Positions 1 through 9,806 of a DNA stretch of 64,000 bases are shown piece after piece. The translations under genes and the position numbers were made by a program. Positions within the stretch are counted from its first letter, which is position 1. Each line of letters begins with the position of its first letter. The notes under the pieces were generated by a model that saw only the letters and a program-made list of their open reading frames with translations, was not told the origin of the DNA and ran no database searches. Source of the stretch: Vitrella brassicaformis (taxonomy: Eukaryota; Sar; Vitrellaceae); the NCBI GenBank assembly GCA_001179505.1, contig CDMY01001052.1, positions 3,904 to 67,903 of the forward strand, written 5' to 3'.

Positions 1-42
1 GCTCCTCTCCTTACTCGTGTGTGTGTGTGTGTGTGTGTGCAG

Positions 43-880
43 GGGGGGTACATCCGCGTAGACGGCGGGACGGCCATGAGCAGCCGTGAAGGGCTCGTCA
101 AGAAGTTCCAGGAAGAGGAGAAATGCCGGGTCAGTCAGTGGGTCACTGGGGGGGTGGGTGCTTGAGCCACACACAAATGCACGTCTGTCTGCGTGTGTTG
201 TGTGTGTGTTCAGGTGGCTTTGCTGTCCATCACGGCATGTGGCCAGGGCCTCAATCTGACCGCTGCGGGCACAGTGGTGTTTGCAGAGCTGTACTGGGTA
301 CGGTACACAGCCATGCGTCGGTGGGTGTGGGTGTGGGTGTGGGTGTGTCCAACTGTGTGTGTTACATAGATCCCCGGTATTATGCAGCAGGCTGAGGACA
401 GAGCGCACCGCATCGGCTCCAACCACCAGTCGATCAACGTCCACTACCTCATCGCTGAGGTTTGTCTGCCCGGCACACAAGAGTGAGTGGCTCACGCACA
501 CAGATGTGTGTGTGGATGGATGGATGCAGGGCACGATTGACCGGCTGATGAGGGGCGTGTTGGAGAGGAAGTGGCGGACCTCAACCTCGGTCCTCGATGG
601 ACAGGTAGGGTACGGTACGCCATTCCAGCCATCACCCATGTAACGCTCCACTACTGGCAGCCATGCCATGCCATGCCTCGTTCTTCTGCGTGGGTTTGGG
701 CGTCTTGTCTGTCTGTCTCAGTCGCAGCCCTTCAACTTATACAACACCGCCACCCCCACCTTCAAGCCAAACCCCCTCAAGCGGCTGCTGTCAGAGGGCC
801 CGCAGACCGCCGCCGACTGTCACACCGCCCAGCCGTCTTCAAGTGCGGAGGGGGCGAAGCGGCACCGCTACGACGACTAG
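43..880 (+). CDS. SNF2-family helicase, SMARCAL1/ZRANB3-like, C-terminal part
   Basis: The 5' part lies outside the window. Exons 43-129, 214-297, 370-459, 530-604 and 722-880 join in frame. The product is the second RecA lobe (helicase C) of a Snf2 ATPase. YIRVDGGT, the LLSITACGQGLNLTAAGTVV stretch (motif V region) and QQAEDRAHRIG (motif VI, arginine finger) read in order. The VVFAELYW-IPG wording and the absence of a long C-terminal region match the annealing-helicase subgroup (SMARCAL1, ZRANB3), which remodels stalled replication forks; that subgroup call is from family knowledge. About 50 residues after the helicase core are low complexity (Pro/Ser, ending RHRYDD). An AATAAA lies about 200 nt past the stop (1083-1088). 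Acceptors follow (GT)n tracts. Family call is firm; the subgroup is less so. Confidence 0.85.
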
Positions 881-2071
881 ACTCCCAGTCGGATGCGATC
901 GATCCACCGAGATGTGGAGAGCCGGGATTTGTCCCTGTTGATGCGGGTGGGGGCGAGAGGGTGGCTATGGTCGGTGGGTGGATAGGTGGGTGCGGTGTCT
1001 ATCGGTCGTCTCGTCTTGTGTGTGGCTGGACTGACTGTCGTCGGTGGGAGGGAGATGTGTAACAAAGTGCATGGGTGTGACAAATAAATGTCGTGTGTGT
1101 GTTTTGTGTCGCTGCAAGTAGGTGTGCATAGAGCGTGTCAGAGCGTGTCAGTCAGGGAGCTCATGGATGCATCGATGTGCTGGCTTATGATGCAGACACA
1201 CGTCATCTGATGACACCACACACGCTGGTCGACGCTGTCAAGTCACTTCTCCACTCGCAAAGGAAGCAGCGTTTGGGGTGTCGATCTGTAAATCGTTACA
1301 TTGTTCACACACACTACACAGCTAGTGCGGTCGCTTCGCGCATCCATGCATCCATCCATCCATTTGTGCAGCCCCAGAGCCTAGTGCACAACCCCACTGA
1401 CTGACTGACTACACACACACACAGAGAGAGAGAGACACCCGGGCACACACATATGGTAATCCATACCACTGACTGTCCCCTACCACAGCCCCTCTCTCCC
1501 TCCCTTCCTCTCTCCCTCCCTCATTCATCACGTCTCGCCGAGCGGTGTGTTTCTTGCTGTCTGTCTCTGTCTCACTCGAACAAATTCCCCCCCAGATATG
1601 CCGTCTCTGCCTCCAGGCGTTGTATGCAGGTATGTATGTGGCTGTGTGGCCGCCATCCATCCATCCATCCATATATGGTGTGTGACCTGCATGAAGGCAA
1701 GCAGTGGATGGATGGATGGAGAAAAATACTGATCAGCCAGGTAGATAGATAGCACTATGTATGTGTGTATGTCCACATGGACATACATACGCAGGCAGTT
1801 CGGGCGGGCAAGAAAGAAAGCGCCGTCGCAAGAGCGAGCGATCTAGTAAACAATCCCAGACAACCAACCGTTACCCACCAAAAACTTGCATTAAGGACGG
1901 CAGACAGACGGACACACGGACGGACGGACGGACGGACGCACAGCCCCCCCTGAGTATGCCAACAGGCGATCAAACTCGTAGATGCCCCACCCACCTCCCT
2001 CCCTCCCTCCCTCCCTGACTCCCTCGAATCCCCATCCCCTGGCAGCCATCCCCCCGTCTACACCTACCCCC
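881..2071. other. Intergenic, simple repeats
   Basis: No gene seen. It separates the convergent ends of the helicase and the START-like gene. It holds CATC-type repeats near 1340-1363 and 1650-1671, a GGAC repeat near 1905-1938 and a CCTC repeat near 1995-2014. Open frames here are translations of these repeats. Confidence 0.6.
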
Positions 2072-3586
2072 CTACCGAGCCCCCCTGACATAGTAGTCCA
2101 AAGTCTCGTCAGGCGCGTTCCTCATGTAGACGCCGAGCGTCTCGTCCTCCTGCACTCCCTGGTCGACCTCATCCATGTCGTCGTCATCCTCACCCTCACC
2201 CTCGCCCTCTCGCCGCCACGTCTGCGTCTCGCCCTCGTCCGCTCGCAGCAGCAGCGGGGAAGATGCCGGCACCTTCCTGGCGATCTTCTCGGCTGCCTGC
2301 TTCACGGCCTGCACACCCACACCCACCCCCCCACACAGACAAGTGGGCTGACACGAATGCGTGTGTGTGTGTGTGTGTGACTGAGTACCTTGAGGTTTGT
2401 GGGTACGTCTTCCTTGATTCTCCACTCGAGGGCCATGACGGGCACCGGGCCCTTGGGCCGCACCGTGACGACGTAGAAGAGCTTCGTGGTGTAGCTGATC
2501 TCGTCGTCGCCCGTGGCAGGGTGGCGGCGGACCCTGCGCGTGTGCGCCTGGATCTTCCACTCGCCGTCGAACTGAGAGAAAAACTGCGAGTCGGCCAGCT
2601 TGAACTCTATTAGACGAGGCGCCATGCGGTTCTCAGGATCACCTGAATCAACACACACACACACACACGCATTCAGATTGACGGCCTGTCAGTCAGTCAG
2701 TTTTCCTCCCTCACCGAGCACTTCTCTCATGTCCATGGTGACGGCCGCCCTGAAGTCGAAGCCGATGATCTTCTGCGCGCCCTCCTGGTAGAGGCGCATC
2801 TGCCACATGTCGTCGCCATTGAGGCCGCTCGAGGCAAGTGACCGCGGCAGCGGCACCCGCTGGCTCACCACAAGGTTGGGCACGTGCGCCGCCAAGTTGT
2901 CGTAGTCCGTCAGGATGGACCAGCAGTCCTCCATGCTCGTGTCCACTATCACAGACCTGAAGTGAAGCATGCACACGGACAGACGAAGCGACGGATGCCG
3001 ATGCCAGCTTGTCTGTCTGTCTGTCTGCGCGCACAGCTCACCCACTAATCCTCCTGACATTGGCAGCGGGCCTCTCGATGTTCACCGACACACTATCCTC
3101 CGTGTCCAACATCGCCCGACGCCTGAACGTCGTCAGACCCAACCGAACCGCATCCCCCCTGCCCATCTCCTCGTCCACACTCGGTCCAACAGAAGCGGGG
3201 GCCAGAGGTGCCCGCAGCACACGCAGCTGCCCACGGGTGTGTTGTGAAAGCGACGGCCGCCTGGCTGGCAGGGGCAGGTCGCCGTTGATGAATCCATCAG
3301 ATAAGGACCGCCTCGCTGGCGATGAGAGGAAGCCGCGTGGTGATCCGCGTGTTGAGAAGAAGCTGCAGAGGAGGGTTGTGAGGGGGAGGGGAGAGAGGAG
3401 AGAGGGCAGGTGCCCTCTGCTCATGCGTGTAGGACGCCTCTGAGTCGGTGGTCTTGGTTGCGGTGCGGATGAGGCTTCGTCAGATGCCGGAGGCGATGAG
3501 GCCGGATCTTCGCTCCTCCGCTCCATTTCCATTGACGGATAAGAGGAAGAAATAACTGAGCTGCGGGACGGTGTTAATGCCGCCAT
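2072..3586 (-). CDS. START-like (polyketide cyclase/dehydrase, COQ10-type) protein
   Basis: Exons on the minus strand: 3042-3586, 2715-2956, 2389-2642, 2072-2308, giving 425 aa. Residues 1-180 are low complexity (Ser/Pro/Arg) and may include a targeting leader. Residues about 182-350 form one SRPBCC/START-like domain: a start of the type SVIVDTSMEDCWSILTDYDN followed by NLAAHVPNLVVSQR is the classic helix-grip opening of the polyketide cyclase/lipid-transport family. The third exon carries the later strands (KLFYVVTVRPKGPVPVMAL and EWRIKEDVPTNLK). The last exon has the helix AVKQAAEKIARK and an acidic tail. In plants such proteins are often plastidic and probably bind lipid or quinone; the ligand here is unknown. 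The start is the first ATG of the open frame; longer forms would need a non-ATG start. Confidence 0.75.
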
Positions 3587-3945
3587 GGACACAGGCAGGG
3601 CCACTGCTGTCTTCGGCCCTGCTAGGTCCACTGATGTCGAAGGGGACGAAAATGGATCTTGCAGATTATAGATACGCACTCCTCCTCAAAGAATGCACCC
3701 ACCAAGCTCAAATTCCCTTCTTCAGGAGGGGGCACTGTCTATGCGAGCTCGCCAGCCAGTGTGATCGCGAGCTCGCAGATCTCCAGCGTGACATCTTCTC
3801 CCCTGTGTGTGCCCGCAAACGCCAGAGCTACTCGTATCTGAAAACGCAGCTGTCTCGCTCGTCCTGCCGAAGGAGATCCGCTCCCTGCCTGTGTGTCGAG
3901 TGGGTTCCGCCGCTCTGTCGAATGCAGTGAAGGAGTGAGGCCGAG
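3587..3945. promoter_or_regulatory. Divergent promoter region with two GCGAGCTCGC palindromes
   Basis: This 359-bp space separates the start codons of two diverging genes, so it must hold both promoters. It contains TGCGAGCTCGC at 3742-3752 and CGCGAGCTCGCA from 3766, a 10-bp palindrome present twice within 40 bp. Similar GCGAGCT words occur in other divergent spacers of this window. No TATA box is evident. Confidence 0.45.
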
Positions 3946-6156
3946 ATGGGGTCAAGGAGAAGCAGGGCCACCCGGAGCGGTGCCGCCCCGGTGCACTTCA
4001 ACATCAGCAAGGGCGAGGGGGCGTTCAAGGATGTGTCGTCCCTCTCCCAACCCCTCCAGTGGGCGGCATACCTCCTCCCCATCGCCGTCGTGGCCCTCAC
4101 CGAAGGCATACAGCTCGTCGTGTGCGCCATCCTGCGGTCGGCACTCATGAGACACTACGCCCAGACCGACCGAGCCGCCAGCCTTCTGAGCGCCCTCCCG
4201 CTGGCCGTCTGGCTGCTCAAACCCTTCATGGGAATGGCTCTTGACGCCTTCGGCTACATGGGGGAGTACCGGCGGCCTGCCCTCGTCATGACAGGTCTCT
4301 CGGCGTTCCTGTCGCTGTCGTCACTGCTGTTCGTCATCACCCACCCCACTGCCTTTGGCGACACCATGCTGCCCGTCCTCTCGTCGGCCTTGTATGCCTC
4401 AGCCGGCCTGGCGACGCTCACCACAGCGTCGGAGGCCATCACGCTGCAGCGTGCGAGGCAGCAGACGGCCGGTGGGGCGGCCTGGACCTTCTCGGTGTCC
4501 ATGGCGGGCCGTGCTGTGGGCCTGTCCTTGGCGATTTTGATGTCTAGCCTTCCCCTGAGTGCTGCTGCCGAGAGCTCGGTTCTCGGGTTCGTGTCGCTGG
4601 TCCCTCTGTGCATCAGCTTCGCGGCGTCGCTATTTAACGAGAGGACGCTCTTGACGTGCGATGGGGTGCCGACGAGAGCTGTGTCGAACCTCACCCTCTC
4701 CTTGGACAAGGATGGCCTGCCCGTGCCAGCAGGTGACACACACACACATGCCGCCGTAAGGAGAGAGAGAGAGGCAGGTCCGATTTCCCTTCTAACGTCA
4801 TTTGTGGGTTGTGTGTTTCCCTCTCTGTGTGCTGTGCTGTCAGCTCCCCGGAGCAAGCCTCTGCGGGAGGTGTGGCGCTCCCTGAGCGACTACTACCGAC
4901 ACGTGGCGGTGGTGGGGTCCCTGACCTACCTCTTCCTTATGGTGGCGGTCCCCGATGTGCGCCCGCACATGACGGATCTGCTGGGCGATCGGTTCAACTG
5001 GCCGACCGTACTCGACGCATACCTGCCCTTCCTCGCGCAACTCGCCAGACTCGCCGGAGTGGCGCTGTTTCAGGTGCGTAGGTGTGATGGTCGTCAAGGA
5101 GGAGACCGGAAGCAACATAGAGTCATCTCTTTCCCTCTCTGTCTCTTTCTCTCTGCGTGCGTCGGCGCGCGTGTGTGTGTGTGTGTTCAGGTTACTCTGT
5201 ACAAGCTGCCCTTCCGCACTCTAGGAGGTCTGTCGACGGTGGCGTCCATCCTGCCCAAGGCAGCCCTCGCCCTCCTCCTGCACCCCGCCTCCCCCCTCAC
5301 CCTCCCAGCCCACTCGGCGTCAGGGACGCTCCAGTGGCTGCTCCTCATCGATACCGCCCTCTCAACCATCGCGTGTGAGGCGCTCTTCCTGCGGCTGCTG
5401 CTGCTCGGCTGCCGGCTGTGTCCAGAGGGGCTGGAAGCGACCGGCTTCTCGACCGTGGCGGCTGTGAGCACTCTCGGTGCTTGGGCGGCGAGGGGCGGAG
5501 GGGGGCTGGTGATGCAGCAGCTGGGTGTGGCGACCTGGGAGGGGCTGTGGCTCACACAGGTGGTCATCATGGCGGCTTACCTGCTGCCCACGCTGGCAGG
5601 GGTGCGGGTGGTGACCGATGTGGAGGCCTACGACTTCTCGCCAAGCGATGTGGACGACGACGAGTCGACTCGTGACCATACCAGCAGTGGCGTCGGCTCC
5701 GAGACATCGCCGCTGATCCTCCCAACCCCCGAGGTCAACGCGTTTCACCACCACCACCACGGCAGCAGCAGACGCCCCTTCGCCGCGCTCACCCACTCGT
5801 CGGTGCTGTCGTCCCCCTCCTCCTGCACAAGCATCAGCAGCCGGGACGACGACATGAGTCCATCGCCCCTCAAGGCCCCCGAGGTGCCGCAATACGGGTC
5901 GATGGCGGCCAACGACCGAAGGAAGCGGCCGCAGCGGAGCTCTGCGCGCAAGAGCAGTGGGAGAAGGGTCGGGGGCGAGGGCAAGGCTAACAACACTGAG
6001 GAGAGCAATGCCGATCAGCAGTGGGTGATTGTCGAGGACACGGTGCCGCGAGGCAAAGCCTACCGCGGTAGCCACCACCACCACCACCACGCTACGCCGT
6101 TTGGGAAGTTTCCCACCATTCGTGACGTCGACTGGGCCACCAATGCGACACTGTGA
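3946..6156 (+). CDS. BT1/folate-biopterin-type transporter (MFS-like)
   Basis: Exons 3946-4732, 4844-5073 and 5191-6156 give 660 aa. Hydrophobic segments occur throughout the first 480 residues, as in a 12-TM carrier. LKPFMGMALDAFGYMGEYRR followed by PALVMTG matches the BT1 family signature between TM2 and TM3 (xKPxxGxxxDxF..xGYRRRPY). BT1 members in kinetoplastids, plastids and apicomplexans carry folate, pterin or S-adenosylmethionine; the substrate here cannot be read. The last 170 residues are a polar tail with His runs of 5 and 6 and a Ser-rich stretch. Both introns (111 and 117 nt) are multiples of three and free of stops, so the whole span also reads as one 736-codon frame; GT..AG ends, a (GT)n tract before the second acceptor and repeat-like inserts argue they are introns. 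Confidence 0.8.
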   Translation: MGSRRSRATRSGAAPVHFNISKGEGAFKDVSSLSQPLQWAAYLLPIAVVALTEGIQLVVCAILRSALMRHYAQTDRAASLLSALPLAVWLLKPFMGMALDAFGYMGEYRRPALVMTGLSAFLSLSSLLFVITHPTAFGDTMLPVLSSALYASAGLATLTTASEAITLQRARQQTAGGAAWTFSVSMAGRAVGLSLAILMSSLPLSAAAESSVLGFVSLVPLCISFAASLFNERTLLTCDGVPTRAVSNLTLSLDKDGLPVPAGDTHTHAAVRREREAGPISLLTSFVGCVFPSLCAVLSAPRSKPLREVWRSLSDYYRHVAVVGSLTYLFLMVAVPDVRPHMTDLLGDRFNWPTVLDAYLPFLAQLARLAGVALFQVRRCDGRQGGDRKQHRVISFPLCLFLSACVGARVCVCVQVTLYKLPFRTLGGLSTVASILPKAALALLLHPASPLTLPAHSASGTLQWLLLIDTALSTIACEALFLRLLLLGCRLCPEGLEATGFSTVAAVSTLGAWAARGGGGLVMQQLGVATWEGLWLTQVVIMAAYLLPTLAGVRVVTDVEAYDFSPSDVDDDESTRDHTSSGVGSETSPLILPTPEVNAFHHHHHGSSRRPFAALTHSSVLSSPSSCTSISSRDDDMSPSPLKAPEVPQYGSMAANDRRKRPQRSSARKSSGRRVGGEGKANNTEESNADQQWVIVEDTVPRGKAYRGSHHHHHHATPFGKFPTIRDVDWATNATL

Positions 6157-7744
6157 GTGAGAGGGGGGAGGGAGGGAGAGAGATGGACATGTGTGTGTGT
6201 GTGTGTGTCTGTCTGGGTGCCTGTTTGTTTGGATGGATGGGATGAGTGTGGGGATTGTTCTATCTACTCATGGAGTGAGTTTATGCGATTCTTTGTCTGA
6301 GCGAGTGGCGGGCGGGAGGGCGAGCGACTGACTGACTGACTGACTAAGTGGGTTGGGTTTCTGTGTTGGTTGGTTGGTTGGTTGGTCGTCCATTTTTCAT
6401 TTCTTCTGTCACATCACATGCGTAGTGAGATGGCGACACCATACAGACACACGCAGATCAGTATGTATCTCCTTACCTTTCCATCCATCCATCCATCCCT
6501 AATGCTTGGTCTGTCTGTCTGTTTGTCTGTTTGTCTGCCTGCCTGATTGGCTCGACGGACGGGAGAGAGGGTCGGGGAGGGGAGGGGAGCGTCTCAGTTC
6601 ATTCAGTCTGGGCGTAGGGCAGCTGCCAAGAGCTGTGTGTGCACCTCACTGACTGTCTGTCTGGCTGTCCGTCTCTGTGTGTGAGCGCATCGGTGCTCAT
6701 CACATGTGTGTGATCAGAGGGAGAGGGAGAGGGGGTGGGCGAAGTGGTGAGTGAGTGAGTGAGAGTGAGTCCGTCATCGGATGACCGCCTCACCATTTTT
6801 AACGAAGAAACGAACGATCGGAAGACTGATGGCGGTTGGTTGGTTTGGTTGGTTAACGAAGGACGGCACGTCTCTCTCAGTAGGAGAGGGCACCCACACG
6901 CATCCCTCCATATGCCTCCCTCCCTGTCTGTCTGTCTCCCTCCCTCATCATCATCTGTACACTACCCTCTCCAGCCTGGCTGTGGTGGCCCTTCTGCGGC
7001 CCTCTGTTTTTGCCCCTCTCAGTCTCTCTCTCTCTCTCTCTCTCCCCACGCAAGCAGATTCTGACGTAGAAAGGCAGACCCATGCACACGCAGACGTAGA
7101 GGAGGTGCACCATATGATTTTTGGCCACCGAGGCAGGCAGGCAGGCAAAGCCCGTTTGATTGACAGATCCGATCGATCAACCACAGCCACAACCACACCA
7201 CAGCACGGGCGAGTGTTTGGTTGTGTTGAGGTTGCCTCGCGTGGACAGACACGATAGACTCCTTCCTGTGATGATAAGCGGTGTGGTGTGTCTTGACTGA
7301 CTGACGCATTTGAGAGCGAGTGGATGGAGGCGTCCGCAGATCAATCAAGGGGGAGGGAATCAATCAATGATCAACATACACACACACAACCTTGACCTGG
7401 TACAATCGCTCAACCACTGAACAACACGGAAAGTCGCTGTCTGTCTGTCTGGGTAAGTGGCTACTCGACACATGGATCACTCATCGACACACACGCACAA
7501 ACACGTTCCCGCGGCTCACTCAGCACATCACCGCTCCCTCACACACACACACACGCACACAACCTCTTTCTCAGAGAGAGGGAAACAGACAAAGAGGCCA
7601 CAAACGGCGCACACGGACGGAAAAAACATCGACGCGGCCGCCGTGGACAGCGCCATGAAAGCGCTTGCTTCACGACAACAGAGAGGGAGGGCGACAGAGG
7701 GGGACGGAAGGGGAGGGCCAAATACGACCGACCCATCGACCAGC
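6157..7744. other. Intergenic, simple repeats
   Basis: No gene seen. Repeats include (GT)n about 6190-6208, GACT near 6325-6343, GGTT near 6365-6385, ATCC near 6480-6498, GTCT near 6510-6540 and (TC)n about 7020-7044. The open frames that cross the region are low-complexity. Confidence 0.6.
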
Positions 7745-9550
7745 TCACTTATTTCCGGGCTGCGACAAAGCGACAAAGTCCACATCGCCCAACTCCCTAA
7801 GACACAACAGACAGACAGACAGACAGACGGAGAGAGAGAGACGGACACACACACACACACAATGGGTGTGTCAATCAAACGAGGCAGCCCAGCCGCCGCA
7901 CCCAAGCCAGCCACCCACCGACCTGTAGTCTGTCCAGTGTCTAATGAGGAAGAAGACGCCGAATATGAAGCAGCAGCCGCCCACAATGAAGTAGGAGTAG
8001 GCCAGAAAGAAGTTCCGCCCCCCCAGCCACGTAACCGTCGACAAAATGATCCACTTCTCGCCGCCAAACGACTTCACCGGCCACCCTAAACACAAACACA
8101 CATCCAATCCACCATACGAACGAACCGTCTCTCTCTCTCTCTCTCTGTGCGTGCGTGTGTGTGTGTGTGTGTGTTGGGTTACTGCTTTGAATGGTGACCG
8201 TGACGGGCAGCGCGACGTCTTGGTTGATCTTGCCCCAGAGTTTCCTGCGCACACACAGAGAGACAGAGAGACAGAGAGACAGACAGACAGACAGACAAGA
8301 GTGAGAGACAGAGAGACAGACAGACATGTGGACGAGTGTGTGTGGTTGGTTGGTTGCTTGCCTGAAGTTTGGTAGCCCCGCGAGTCTCATCCAGTTCATG
8401 AAGTGGCCATCCTCTATGCCGCCGGGGAATATCAGCCTGAAAAACCAACCAATACACACACACACACACCCCGACAGGCGCACAGAGGTCCACATCCATC
8501 CATCCATCGACTCACACACTCCCTCACTCGGTGCCAGTGTCTGTCCGGTATGGGTTGAATTCCCCCTGGCTGGTTGGGACATACGTCTTGAGCCACTCCA
8601 CCACCCTGCCGCTGTTGGGCGGGTTGTGATACTTGTGCTTTCTCTCGGTATTCCTGAAGACAGACAGACACACACACACACACAGACAGCCAGCCACGTG
8701 TGTGTGTGGGTCGGTGGGTGTGATCAGATTGGGTCGGATCGGTCGGACCATGAGATTGTTTCAGCTCTGGTGTCGACGCGCAGCGGTCCTGCGGCGTCGG
8801 AGAACTCAAATGTGTCGTTGAAGACCGACTTGGCAAACATGCCGCACGGCAGCAGCAGCTTGCCGTAGTAGCTAGAGGTGGGATCGGTGGGATCGGTAGA
8901 GTTGGGATCCGTCACCTGCAGACGCACACACACACACGCACAGAGAGAGAGCTGCTGTGCTGCTTGTTCCATCCACCACGCATCCATCGCTCGCTGACCT
9001 CGATCCACGGCTCGCATCCCTCCAGATCTGTCCTCGACGTGACGATCTTGCCCCTGAGCTGCTCCTCATTCCTCGACTCAAACAGCAGCCTGTGTGTCTG
9101 GTAGAACTTCTCCACCCGGTAGTAGACGAACACCGGCCCCTCGATCCCCCGCCCCTTCCTCTTCCCCACACAGTCGTCCTCCGTCAGCTGCAGCCTGATC
9201 ACCGTCACGGGCGCGTTCCTGTTGGTGGCCTGATCCCCAGGCACGTTGTCATATCTCTTCATGCACTCGTATATGTCGCTGGAGGCGTCGTACATCAGCC
9301 CTCCCAACCCGAGAAACACCGCCGCCACACCGATAAAGCTCGCTATCACCACGTTCGGAGTGATAATCGGCCGCCACGCCCGCAGGTTCTGCTGCGTGAA
9401 CTCCCGCCGCACTCTGCCCCACTTGGAGTAGCCGATGGAGCCCTCATGCGGCAGAGAGCGGGGCGGCGAGCTGGAGGCCGACTCTTCATGCTCGTCGTGG
9501 GTGCGTGGCGTCCGTGTAGGCGGAGGGATGGCTCCCGGCCCGGCGGGCAT
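7745..9550 (-). CDS. CDC50/LEM3 family, beta subunit of P4-ATPase lipid flippase
   Basis: Exons 8999-9550, 8749-8915, 8528-8653, 8362-8436, 8183-8244, 7923-8085 and 7745-7796 give 398 aa. An N-terminal cytosolic part ends in QQNLRAWRPIITPNVVIASF, entering TM1 (about residues 70-95). The ectodomain has YYRVEKFYQTHRLLFESR, NDTF, the ISWNTERKHKYHNP motif after the split W codon, and GGIEDGHFMNWMRLAGLPNF. PVKSFGGEKWIILSTVTWLG and TM2 follow, and the last exon gives RELGDVDF, matching the conserved LGD tail of the family. CDC50 proteins chaperone P4-ATPases out of the ER and are needed for phospholipid flipping. The intron 8245-8361 has a GC donor (GCAAGC) and is required to keep frame. The start ATG sits well before TM1; an open frame continues upstream without need. 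Confidence 0.93.
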
Positions 9551-9806
9551 GGTGATGATTGCGGCTCGGCCGTCGACGGTCACTGTGTTCCGATTCCTCT
9601 GGTCGATGACCAATGCACCAAATAAGAAAGACCACCGCCTTGCAGAGAGGTTGCTCAGCTGCCTTTGACTGTCTACTTCAGGAGAGAAAAACAGCAGCGC
9701 GATTTTTTCAGAAGCTCGCAAAGTCTGCGAGCTTAGCGCCGCGGAGGAAGGGAGTGGAAGATCTCGTCTGTCACCGATCCAGGAAAGGAGCAGCGTGTTG
9801 GTTGGC
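9551..9806. promoter_or_regulatory. Divergent promoter region with perfect inverted repeat
   Basis: This is the 256-bp space between the CDC50 and SH3-protein start codons. It contains a perfect inverted repeat at 9712-9734: arms AAGCTCGCA and TGCGAGCTT (9 bp each) around a 5-nt loop. The arm includes GCGAGCT, also found in other divergent spacers. Confidence 0.5.

Noticed and set aside
3946-6156. A single uninterrupted 736-codon gene
   Set aside because: Two stretches are repeat-rich with clean GT..AG ends, and removing them restores smooth transporter sequence (PVPA-APRSKPL; ALFQ-VTLYKL). I kept them as introns but flagged retention.
7457-8089. Long plus-strand frame opposite the CDC50 gene
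   Set aside because: It is a shadow of the minus-strand gene plus (CA)n and (GACA)n translations (THTHT, TDRQTD).
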